Source: Methanomicrobiales archaeon (lineage in GTDB: Archaea; Halobacteriota; Methanomicrobia; Methanomicrobiales; JACTUA01). From it: a stretch of DNA of 13,659 nucleotides. The notes under the pieces are model-generated. The model saw nothing but the letters and a program-made list of their open reading frames with translations, made no database searches and was not told the origin of the DNA. This document shows, one piece after another, positions 1-5,996 of the stretch. The position numbers and the translations under genes were made by a program. The stretch lies in NCBI GenBank assembly GCA_028678905.1, contig JAJRCO010000010.1:1-13659 (forward strand). Direction: 5' to 3'. Position 1 is the stretch's first letter. The number at the start of each line of letters is the position of its first letter.

Positions 1-545
1 AACCGGCGGAAGCGGACCGGAAGAAAATTCTAGAGATTCACACCCGGTTCATGCCCATTGCAGGCTCGACCATCGAGGACCTGGTCAAAGTGGCCGGAGA
101 TCTGGATGAGACCGGCCTGGATCACCTCTTCGAGGTCATCGAAGAAGGCCAGGCCCTCGACCTGGACGCATTGAAAGAAAAGCGGAAAAGTGTCGAGAAG
201 GGGACCGGAAGAGATCTCCGGCCTGGCCAGCGACGTCGGCGGATCATCGACCTGATCCAGGCCCGCAATCTGCGGGTCTCCGATCGGGAGCGGGATCGTC
301 TTTTGGGGACTATGGCCGTCCGGACAGAAGGGTATGTGGGATCGGACCTGGAGGCGATATGTCGGGAAGCGGGCATCTTTGCCATGCGGGACGGGGTATC
401 TGTGGTGGTATCGCGGCACTTTGAGGAGGCCCTCAAGAAGGTGCACCCAACCATGAATGACCGCCTGCGCAGCACCTATTCCAAGTATCAGGAATATTTC
501 AAAGGCGGCCTTCCCGTTAAAGATCAGCCACCCGAGTATCAGTAA
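1..545 (+). CDS. CDC48-subfamily AAA+ ATPase, C-terminal part (5' end outside window)
   Basis: The frame is open from position 3 and the gene begins before the window. It opens with residues typical of the end of an AAA+ module in the p97/VAT/CDC48 family (RKKILEIHTRFMPI). After a roughly 75-residue charged linker, the helical lid resumes with TEGYVGSDLEAICREAGIFA and HFEEALKKVHPTM, a block found near the C-terminus of archaeal CDC48 proteins. The end (FKGGLPVKDQPPEYQ) resembles CDC48-like proteins of methanogens as I recall them. Such proteins are cytoplasmic hexamers that unfold or remodel protein substrates with ATP. Walker motifs cannot be seen because they lie upstream. The charged insertion between IHTR and TEGYVGSD is longer than in VAT-type proteins and may mark a methanogen subfamily. 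No downstream partner shares its transcript, since a T-run follows the stop. Confidence 0.88.
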   Translation, partial: PAEADRKKILEIHTRFMPIAGSTIEDLVKVAGDLDETGLDHLFEVIEEGQALDLDALKEKRKSVEKGTGRDLRPGQRRRRIIDLIQARNLRVSDRERDRLLGTMAVRTEGYVGSDLEAICREAGIFAMRDGVSVVVSRHFEEALKKVHPTMNDRLRSTYSKYQEYFKGGLPVKDQPPEYQ

Positions 546-567
546 GCTGTTGTGAGGGTCCCATCCC

Positions 568-576
568 TTTTTTTTT
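568..576 (+). terminator. T9 run, probable terminator of the CDC48-like gene
   Basis: Nine consecutive T residues begin 22 nt after the TAA stop. Archaeal RNA polymerase terminates at T-runs without needing a hairpin, so this is a good candidate end for the upstream transcript. Confidence 0.65.
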
Positions 577-613
577 CTAAACTTTGCATAGTTATCGATA
601 TGTACTCCTATTA

Positions 614-670
614 TCTCGAGTGAAAGGGGGCTCTTATCAAAATAACCCCTAATCAACCTTTCTTCCGAGA
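614..670. other. Imperfect inverted repeat / possible RNA hairpin in intergenic gap
   Basis: The 14-nt arms 614-627 and 657-670 are complementary at 11 of 14 positions (TCTCG and GAAAGG blocks on the left, CCTTTC and CGAGA on the right). A nested AGGGG/CCCCT pairing is possible inside. It sits in the 242-nt AT-rich gap 546-787, which holds no convincing ORF. The gap also contains two copies of CCCGAACT, the second followed by TTTTT. The element could be a small RNA, part of the leader of the next gene, or chance pairing. Confidence 0.35.
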
Positions 671-739
671 TATGGGGGTTCATTCTGCCCGAACTCAAAG
701 CAGGTACCCGAACTTTTTTCCTATCGACTAAATAACAGA

Positions 740-748
740 AATTTTATC
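740..748 (+). promoter_or_regulatory. TATA-like box for the RecA/KaiC-like gene
   Basis: AATTTTATC lies about 40 nt before the GTG start at 788, giving a predicted transcript start near 766-770 and a leader of about 20 nt. Assigned from spacing and AT-richness only. Confidence 0.35.
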
Positions 749-787
749 TCTGATTGAGAAATACTCCTAAATCACGGATGATATATC

Positions 788-1384
788 GTGGCTGAAAAAC
801 AGAGACGCACCACCGGAGTGACGGGGCTTGATTTTCCCTTGGAAGGTGGATTTCCTTTCGGTACCTCCATCATCGTGTACGGACATCCCCTTTCCGGAGT
901 CGACCTCATGGCTAAACAATTCTGGAAACCGGAGACTATCGAAGAGCAAGAAGAAGGCGTGTATATGGTTCTTGATGAAGATCCGGCCGAGGAAATGATC
1001 GATGCAAAAGAACTGTCCCTCAAAGAGATCGCAGAGAATATGAAGGGTGGCCGCATCATCATCGATTCCCTCTCCCGAATCATGCTCAAGCATGGGAACG
1101 ATAAATCTCTTGATTTTATGAGAAAAGAGGTGAAAGTCGTCCTGAATAAAGGAGCAAATGTGATGCTTACCCTCTACAAGGATCTCCACAAAACGGAGGA
1201 TCTGATTCTGCTTATGCGATCGGCAGACATCTTCATCGAACTGGACGAAAAAATCCAGGGAAACGAAATCGAAAGGACGTTCTGGATCCGAAAGATCAAG
1301 GGGCAGAAGGTTCCCCAGCGGGTCATCCCGTTCCTAATCACCGAGAAAGGCCTCGAACTCTCCACTACCAGCAGAGTCGTCTGA
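788..1384 (+). CDS. RecA-superfamily (KaiC/RAD55-like) protein with degenerate P-loop
   Basis: This 198-aa protein has the layout of a single compact KaiC/RAD55/GvpD-type domain. It has an N-terminal GVTGLDFPLEGGFPFGT block and a P-loop position at residues 32-39. A Walker B-like strand RIIIDSLS (89-96) follows, and the C-terminal hairpin RTFWIRKIKGQ...PFLITEKGLEL is typical of the family. The P-loop reads GHPLSGVD, so the lysine and the Ser/Thr of GK[ST] are replaced by Val and Asp. ATP hydrolysis by the usual mechanism is therefore doubtful, and a regulatory or scaffolding role is possible. Relatives in archaea are often annotated as RAD55-like signalling ATPases. The start is GTG, with a weak GGATGAT match to the ribosome-binding site 7-12 nt upstream. 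The protein is soluble, with no membrane segment. It is monocistronic and converges on the methionine synthase gene. The family is fairly sure, the role unknown. Confidence 0.75.
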   Translation: MAEKQRRTTGVTGLDFPLEGGFPFGTSIIVYGHPLSGVDLMAKQFWKPETIEEQEEGVYMVLDEDPAEEMIDAKELSLKEIAENMKGGRIIIDSLSRIMLKHGNDKSLDFMRKEVKVVLNKGANVMLTLYKDLHKTEDLILLMRSADIFIELDEKIQGNEIERTFWIRKIKGQKVPQRVIPFLITEKGLELSTTSRVV

Positions 1385-2362
1385 AGAATTCGCATAGGCA
1401 ATCCGCATGGCGCGGCTTGCCTCTACCATATTTTTCAATTTACAAAAGGCACTGTTCCGGGAGAGCATACGCATTCCGCAGTCGGGATCGATCACCATCT
1501 GATCGGGGTCGAAAACCTGTACGCCTTTCTCGATCCGTTTTTCGATTGTTGCCGCATGTTCTACCGCCGGATCTGCGGTATCCACACACCCATAGCCCAG
1601 GAGGCGTCCCTTGAGGTCTTTTGCAGAGACGACTTCCAGATTCTCCTGGCTTCCTGAAAATTCGAAATCGTACATAGATACAGGAATGGCCAGGATCCCG
1701 TCGATCACATCGATCAGCTCGCCGCATACGTGCAGGGAGATCGGAGCCTTCAGATCCGCGGTGACGATCTCGATCGCCTTCTTCCCCACATCAAGGTCGG
1801 CTGCACCAGTGGAGAATATCGGTTCATCTATCTGGAGCACGGTCACCCCGACTTTATCCAGCGCACGGGCCTCGGAGGCCAGCGCCTGCGCGAGGTCGAG
1901 GACCAGTTCCTCGCGATTGCGGTAGAGGGGTGTCCCTATCCGCAGGCCATGGGCAAGGGTACTGGGTCCGGTCAGAATCCCTTTTACCTCTGGATGACGG
2001 GTAAGCGCATAGCGAGTATCGGCAAGGGTTACCGGCTGATCCGCAGGCAGGACCTTACCTCCCACGACTTGTCCGCGAATCCCAGGCAACTGGGAGATAA
2101 ACACCGTTATCATATCCCCTCGGACCTGACCATCGGAGATGATATCGATACCGGCGGTGATCTGGTCGGTGACCGCCCGCTCTACTGCGGAATGCAGGGG
2201 ATCGAGGAAGGATCGTAACCCAACACTCTTGGTGACCGGATAGCTGCCCACCACGGTGGTCGGGAATAGTTTATCGGAGATACCGATTCTGCCCTTATCA
2301 GTGAAATGCCTTATCATGGGGGCATCTTTCATCACGAGGGGGATAGGGTTTTTTTTCAACAT
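1334..2362 (-). CDS. metE: Archaeal methionine synthase (MetE C-terminal catalytic domain)
   Basis: This protein of up to 342 aa matches the stand-alone catalytic domain of cobalamin-independent methionine synthase. Methanogens are thought to use such enzymes to methylate homocysteine from a methylcorrinoid protein rather than from methyltetrahydrofolate. Landmarks are TTVVGSYPV (35-43), DIISDGQVRGDM (73-84), QIDEPI (177-182), HVCG (211-214), DFEFSG (232-237) and IDPDCGMR (291-298). These supply the expected zinc ligands His211, Cys213, Glu234 and Cys295. The end NMVEASRAM is usual for the family, but about 20 further residues extend over the neighbouring gene. The start is uncertain. ATG 2362 gives the longest form, but a TATA-like CATATA at 2367-2372 would place transcription start near 2345, favouring ATG 2332 or 2317 (327 aa). 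Homologues begin only a few residues before TTVVGSYP, which also favours a shorter protein. Confidence 0.9.
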   Translation of the reverse strand: MLKKNPIPLVMKDAPMIRHFTDKGRIGISDKLFPTTVVGSYPVTKSVGLRSFLDPLHSAVERAVTDQITAGIDIISDGQVRGDMITVFISQLPGIRGQVVGGKVLPADQPVTLADTRYALTRHPEVKGILTGPSTLAHGLRIGTPLYRNREELVLDLAQALASEARALDKVGVTVLQIDEPIFSTGAADLDVGKKAIEIVTADLKAPISLHVCGELIDVIDGILAIPVSMYDFEFSGSQENLEVVSAKDLKGRLLGYGCVDTADPAVEHAATIEKRIEKGVQVFDPDQMVIDPDCGMRMLSRNSAFCKLKNMVEASRAMRIAYANSSDDSAGSGEFEAFLGD

Positions 2363-2383
2363 GCGGGTATATGAAGGAAATGG

Positions 2384-2400
2384 TTACATCCCTGATGTAA
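2384..2400. promoter_or_regulatory. Perfect palindrome TTACATC-CCT-GATGTAA upstream of methionine synthase
   Basis: Two 7-nt arms separated by 3 nt lie 22-38 nt before the longest methionine synthase start and next to a CATATA box. Size and position fit an operator for a dimeric regulator. The rest of the gap 2363-2600 holds no gene I can recognise, only scattered GTCAT/ATGAC repeats around 2472-2511. Confidence 0.45.
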
Positions 2401-2600
2401 AATCGTTTCTGCTTAGATTTCTCCAACTGACGAACGATGACCGGGGGCCGGGGATGGTCTATCGAGGTTCCAATGACGGTCGATCAGTCATTCCTGTCAT
2501 CCAAACATGACCGGAGCGCACCGGGTGGATAATCCAAATAAAACCACCGATGGTGAATTTCATCTGAAGGATGTCCGGACCGTTTCGGGATCGTTTCTGA

Positions 2601-3102
2601 TCAATAGAGCCAGGTCCGGTATTCTGCCACCTTCTCCATATCCCGATACAGCCACCCATCCGGTCGAGAAACCACAATTTACCGAGATATACCAGAGACA
2701 GTCCCATCAGCAGGAGCATGGATCGAGAATCATCGTTCCCCCGATCACCCCCAGCGCCCCGATACCGGAGATGCTATTCAGTAGATGCGGGGCCAGACGA
2801 TGATACTCCGGCACAGGTGCCTAGTCCCGGTTCAACCAGACTCTCTCGCCAAGGACTCCCCGCGATGCCCAGTTGTCCGTCGATGCCGGTGGAGAGAAGA
2901 GCCTCGGGTTTAAAAACATCCAGACAAGGGCGGGAAAAATCAGAAAAAGGCTTCCCCATCCCAGCCATATTCTGCTCCAGAATGCAAAAACCAGGATAGG
3001 AAGAACGGTATTTCTAGTCCACACGCTCCAGGGATTCGCGTGCCGCATCCAGGTCTCATCGTCCAGCCGGAATACTCTGCTGATCCCTCTCTCCAGGGTC
3101 AT
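2601..3102 (-). pseudogene. DUF6653-family protein, broken by a stop and two frameshifts
   Basis: The first 93 codons from ATG 3102 read RLDDETWMRHANPWSVWTR, then a membrane-like stretch, then STDNWAS and LGERVWLNRD. This is the signature I recall for the DUF6653 family (about 150-aa membrane proteins of unknown function). The frame then meets TAG at 2823-2821 but continues sensibly as APVPEYHRLAPHLLNSISG. It shifts near 2717-2722 into a frame reading MLLLMGLSLVYLGKLWFLDRM. It shifts again near 2655 into WLYRDMEKVAEYRTWLY and ends at TGA 2603-2601. Joined together the pieces give about 165 residues, close to full length. Three lesions in 500 nt point to decay rather than a single read error. 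The original start lies 3 nt after the aspS stop, so it was probably the second gene of an aspS operon. Confidence 0.8.
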
Positions 3103-3105
3103 GGA

Positions 3106-4398
3106 TCAGGGGACCATCCGATGGCGATCCCGGGGGAACAGCACGGCCTCTCTGATGTTGTTTAGACCGAGCATGGTCATCACTAAGCGCTCTGCTCCCA
3201 GGCCCCACCCGGCATGGGGCGGCATTCCATAGCGGAACGGAGTAAGATAGAAAGCAAAGTTCTCCGGAACCAGGCCTTTTGACCGGATCTGTTCGACCAG
3301 TAGGTCATGCTGGTGAACCCTCTGGGCTCCGCTTGCGAGCTCCATGCGGGGATGCATGAGGTCAAACGCCCGGCACAGCGCAGGATCTTCTCGGTGGGGC
3401 ATCGCATAGTACGGTTTGATCGCCGTAGGCCAGTCTACGATGAAATAATGCTGCCCCATCTCCTCACCGATTGCTTTCTCCGCAACTGTCCCGATATCGT
3501 CACCGAAAGAAAAGGATTCCCCCGTTTTCCGGGCTGCGATGTCGATCGCCTCCCGGTACGGGATTCGCGGGAACGGAGTCGGAGGAACCGGGAGGTCATC
3601 CAGGGAAAGGGTGGCCAGTTGATCGCTGCAGGTATCCCGTACACATCCATACACGGAGACGATCAGGTCTTCCAGAAGATTCATCACATCCTGATGATCG
3701 GCAAAGGAGACTTCCACATCGATGGAAGTGGCTTCGTTCAGGTGTTTGGTGGTGTTATGCTCTTCAGCGCGGAAGATGGGACCGATCTCGTAGACTTTCT
3801 CAAAGCCTGCGGCCATCATCATCTGTTTATACAGCTGCGGACTCTGACTGAGGAACGCCTCCTTCTCGAAATAGGCAATGGGAAAGAGTTCTGTTCCACC
3901 TTCGGTAGCCGCTGCCACGATCTTCGGTGTGGTGACGTGCACAAAATCACGGGCGCAGAGGAACTCATTCACCATGCGGATCACTGCGGAACGGATCAAA
4001 AAGACGGCAGTGACCCGTGGCTTTCTGATATCCATGAACCGGGCATCCAGGCGGGTGTCCAGCTCTGCCGGCACTTTTTCCACCACATCGAGAAGAAGGG
4101 GGGATTCACAGCTATTCAGGATCTCCACACTATTGGGGATGAGTTCCCGTCCTCCTGGCGCCTTGTCAATGGATTTGACTTTTCCCCGGATGCGGACTAC
4201 CGACTCACGGGATACCGTCTTCAGGATTTCCAGTACTGCAGGATCCACCTTTTTCTTCGGTGCAGTCACCTGGAGGATTCCGGTGCGATCCCGGATCAGG
4301 AAAAAAAGCAATCCTCCCAGGTCCCGCACCTCATGCACCCAGCCCACAATCTCGGCGTGTTCGGTCTCCGGCGTGACCTTCTTGATGGGTATATGCAT
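3106..4398 (-). CDS. aspS: Aspartyl-tRNA synthetase, archaeal, probably non-discriminating
   Basis: This 430-aa class IIb synthetase has the normal archaeal length. An N-terminal OB fold binds the anticodon (GWVHEVRDLGG from residue 19, then LQVTAPKKKV). The catalytic domain follows, with FLSQSPQLYKQ for substrate binding, motif 2 around FRAEEHNTTKHLNEA and motif 3 GWGLGAERLVM near the C-terminus. In the OB fold, His22 (GWVHEV) and Pro81 (KAPGGRE) stand where discriminating enzymes carry Trp and Lys. His and Pro at these sites are known to relax specificity, so the enzyme probably charges both tRNA-Asp and tRNA-Asn. Asp-tRNA-Asn would then be amidated by GatCAB, as is usual in archaea lacking AsnRS. 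The gene is divergent from the TIGR04255 gene. Its likely promoter leaves a leader of about 15 nt. Confidence 0.95.
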   Translation of the reverse strand: MHIPIKKVTPETEHAEIVGWVHEVRDLGGLLFFLIRDRTGILQVTAPKKKVDPAVLEILKTVSRESVVRIRGKVKSIDKAPGGRELIPNSVEILNSCESPLLLDVVEKVPAELDTRLDARFMDIRKPRVTAVFLIRSAVIRMVNEFLCARDFVHVTTPKIVAAATEGGTELFPIAYFEKEAFLSQSPQLYKQMMMAAGFEKVYEIGPIFRAEEHNTTKHLNEATSIDVEVSFADHQDVMNLLEDLIVSVYGCVRDTCSDQLATLSLDDLPVPPTPFPRIPYREAIDIAARKTGESFSFGDDIGTVAEKAIGEEMGQHYFIVDWPTAIKPYYAMPHREDPALCRAFDLMHPRMELASGAQRVHQHDLLVEQIRSKGLVPENFAFYLTPFRYGMPPHAGWGLGAERLVMTMLGLNNIREAVLFPRDRHRMVP

Positions 4399-4435
4399 AG
4401 GGTAAACCGTACAAATGTGGAGCGCCGGGGATAAA

Positions 4436-4448
4436 GGATTTTATATTC
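4436..4448 (-). promoter_or_regulatory. TATA box for aspS
   Basis: On the minus strand GAATATAAAATCC lies 38-50 nt before the aspS ATG. With the usual 25-nt spacing, transcription would start near 4415. Confidence 0.5.
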
Positions 4449-4486
4449 CGCTTCCCTCATGGTTTGTACCTTCAGACACCCCAAAG

Positions 4487-4493
4487 TTTAAAT
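4487..4493 (+). promoter_or_regulatory. TATA-like box for the TIGR04255-family gene
   Basis: TTTAAAT lies about 50 nt before the ATG at 4544, divergent from the aspS promoter. The predicted leader of about 30 nt includes AGGGGA close to the start codon. Confidence 0.35.
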
Positions 4494-4543
4494 GCCGCAA
4501 CCGTAATAGCGTGGTGCCTGTCTAAGAGTCAGGGGAATCTGCG

Positions 4544-5281
4544 ATGGATGGAACATATATCAACCCTCCGGTGACTGAAGCGATCTGCGAATTCCGCATC
4601 TCTCTGGATACAGACTGGGATCTTACCGTTCCGGGATTGTATTATGCCCTAGTCAAAGACGAGCATCCCGTCCGTGAACAGAGAAGGATCCGTAGCGTCG
4701 AGGTGGTGATGGCGGAAGAAGGTCTGCGGGAAGAGCTTCTGGTGCGGGAAAGGATGCAATATTTCACCCCGGACATGACAAACGGGATCCAGGTAGGCCC
4801 CCATCTTCTGGCCGTCAATATGCTGCGGCCTTACACCTCCTGGAGCCGTTTCCGACCCCGGATCGAGCATGCCTTACAGGTGCTAAGCGATGTTGTGGAG
4901 ATAAAGACCCTGGAGAGTCTTGGACTTCATTACATCAACGTGATCGAAGTGCCGGACGGAAATGCGGACCCCCGGAAATACCTCTCCCTAATTCCTCCTC
5001 TGGGAGAGATACTGCCTGGACGCCCGGATAGTCTGCTGGTGGGCTGTGAAATTCCTTTTGAGGAAGGGAGAGAAGCCTGTCGGATAGAGATCACCGACGC
5101 CATTCCCCAGGATAAAGAGGGGAGCGCCTTCCTCCTCGATATAGAATATTTCCTCTCCTCCCCCAATACCCTTCCCGCTGAGAATGCCATGGCCTGGCTG
5201 GATACGGCGCACAACCGTCTGGTGGAGATTTTTGAGGCCTGCCTTCTCGAACCGGCCCGGGATATATTCCGGGGCGCCTGA
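4544..5281 (+). CDS. TIGR04255-family protein, function unknown
   Basis: This 245-aa soluble protein shows the outline of the sporadically distributed TIGR04255 family, which usually spans about 250 residues. The N-terminus YINPPVTEAICEFR matches the family's typical 'NPPIVEAVCEFRF' opening. The centre has LESLGLHYINVIEVP, matching 'RIGLRYINRI'. The C-terminus WLDTAHNRLVEIFEACL matches its 'W...AH..I...F' ending. No catalytic motif, membrane segment or signal peptide is visible. Family members occur patchily in bacteria and archaea, consistent with horizontal movement, but codon use here does not look different from the neighbours. It appears to be transcribed alone, and the T5 at 5287-5291 may end its transcript. 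The gap 5282-5501 holds no clear gene. Confidence 0.8.
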   Translation: MDGTYINPPVTEAICEFRISLDTDWDLTVPGLYYALVKDEHPVREQRRIRSVEVVMAEEGLREELLVRERMQYFTPDMTNGIQVGPHLLAVNMLRPYTSWSRFRPRIEHALQVLSDVVEIKTLESLGLHYINVIEVPDGNADPRKYLSLIPPLGEILPGRPDSLLVGCEIPFEEGREACRIEITDAIPQDKEGSAFLLDIEYFLSSPNTLPAENAMAWLDTAHNRLVEIFEACLLEPARDIFRGA

Positions 5282-5460
5282 CTCACCTTTTTACCCAACG
5301 GGCTCCCAAGCCTGTATATTCGTGGAGAGCGACCTCTATCCGCAGAGATATAGACCGCCGGGCGTTTTCCCATCTTCGTTTCCGAGTCTCGCAGCCGGAG
5401 GATGGCATTGACGTATTTCGCGGCACATCCTTCAACACCTTCATACCCGCGGGGCAGAAC

Positions 5461-5470
5461 CCTTTTATAT
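5461..5470 (+). promoter_or_regulatory. TATA box for the 63-aa protein gene
   Basis: CCTTTTATAT lies 32-41 nt before the ATG at 5502, placing the transcript start near 5490, just before the GGAGG ribosome-binding site. Read on the minus strand the same bases give GATATAAAAGG, so divergent initiation is also possible. Confidence 0.5.
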
Positions 5471-5501
5471 CTTGAAAGGCAGGTCAACGTGGAGGATGTT
5501 C

Positions 5502-5693
5502 ATGGCTGTCATCGGATATGCTCATCTTGAACCTCCTGCCCTTAAAGCTGTGCAGGATCTGGAAAAGAAATATGAATTGGTTCTTCTCGCTTTCCAGAAG
5601 CCTTCCGCCACGGCGGAGTTGACCCAGGATCAGATCATCCAAATCCAGCAACTGGAAAGAAAACTGGGATGCCGTCTGATCGCGTACGAATAA
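5502..5693 (+). CDS. Small conserved-looking protein (63 aa) with two similar halves
   Basis: The start is set by a good GGAGG ribosome-binding site at 5491-5495, 6 nt before ATG 5502. A TTG at 5472 would fall before the likely transcript start. The protein consists of two alike units: LKAVQDLEKKYELVLLAF and, after a short TAELTQDQ linker, IIQIQQLERKLGCRLIAY. Each looks like one amphipathic helix plus one beta strand, so the chain could fold as a pseudo-twofold alpha-beta dimer. I have the impression that similar small proteins occur in other methanogens but cannot confirm this. No catalytic or metal-binding motif stands out, and there is a single Cys. It converges on the next gene with 3 nt between stops. 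Function unknown. Confidence 0.7.
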   Translation: MAVIGYAHLEPPALKAVQDLEKKYELVLLAFQKPSATAELTQDQIIQIQQLERKLGCRLIAYE

Positions 5694-5696
5694 CGA

Positions 5697-5876
5697 TCAG
5701 CGAAACGAACGAGGCGGATCGACACGCTTCATCTGGTGGAGATGGAACAGATTCTCTACGGTGAGGGATCTGGCACTATCCTTACTGCCGTAAATTAATT
5801 TCTTCAGCTGTTCCGAATCCAGCAACTCATTCTTATCATTTTTATGGGACTCATACACGGTCACGAGACACCCCAT
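5697..5876 (-). CDS. Small protein (59 aa), faintly CooT/COG1532-like
   Basis: The frame is also open upstream into the AT-rich spacer, giving a low-complexity N-terminus rich in Asn, Lys and Tyr. The real start is more likely the ATG at 5876, which follows a TATA-rich stretch by about 25 nt. The protein begins MGCLVTVYESHKNDKNELL and continues with SLTVENLFHLHQMKRVD. That recalls CooT-type proteins (COG1532), which start MC..TVY, carry an 'L..LFGE' strand and use Cys2 to bind nickel. Here the Cys is residue 3, and the Gly-Glu after LF is missing. The match is therefore weak and may be a diverged or decaying copy. The transcript would be leaderless or nearly so. Confidence 0.45.
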   Translation of the reverse strand: MGCLVTVYESHKNDKNELLDSEQLKKLIYGSKDSARSLTVENLFHLHQMKRVDPPRSFR

Positions 5877-5900
5877 CTTTAAATTACATACAATAATTAG

Positions 5901-5914
5901 ATAATATAATATAT
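5901..5914 (-). promoter_or_regulatory. TATA-rich promoter for the 59-aa protein
   Basis: The minus strand reads TATATTATATTAT 25-38 nt before ATG 5876, inside a roughly 120-nt tract (5877-5996) that is almost all A and T. The spacing suits a leaderless or very short leader transcript. Confidence 0.4.
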
Positions 5915-5956
5915 AATACTTTGTATTTTTATTCTTAATATTAAATTCCATTTTTT

Positions 5957-5963
5957 AAAAAAA
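5957..5963 (-). terminator. T7 run (minus strand), probable cofD terminator
   Basis: Seven T residues on the minus strand begin 34 nt after the cofD stop codon, followed by a continuing AT-rich tract. Confidence 0.5.
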
Positions 5964-5996
5964 TACTAAATATAATAATAGATTTTCAATTTAAAC

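Noticed and set aside
2821..2823. In-frame TAG inside the DUF6653 gene as a pyrrolysine codon
   Set aside because: Two frameshifts follow within 170 nt, so the gene is broken regardless. DUF6653 is not a known pyrrolysine family, and the related position in remembered homologues is an ordinary residue.
3307..4434. Long plus-strand open frame opposite aspS (375 codons)
   Set aside because: It is antisense to a clear AspRS and has no recognisable domain. Its length follows from the codon bias of the real gene.
4930..5487. Minus-strand open frame extending from the 5282-5500 gap into the TIGR04255 gene
   Set aside because: Most of it is antisense to the TIGR04255 gene, and its Arg/Ser-rich part looks like a shadow. 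The gap part shows no known motif.
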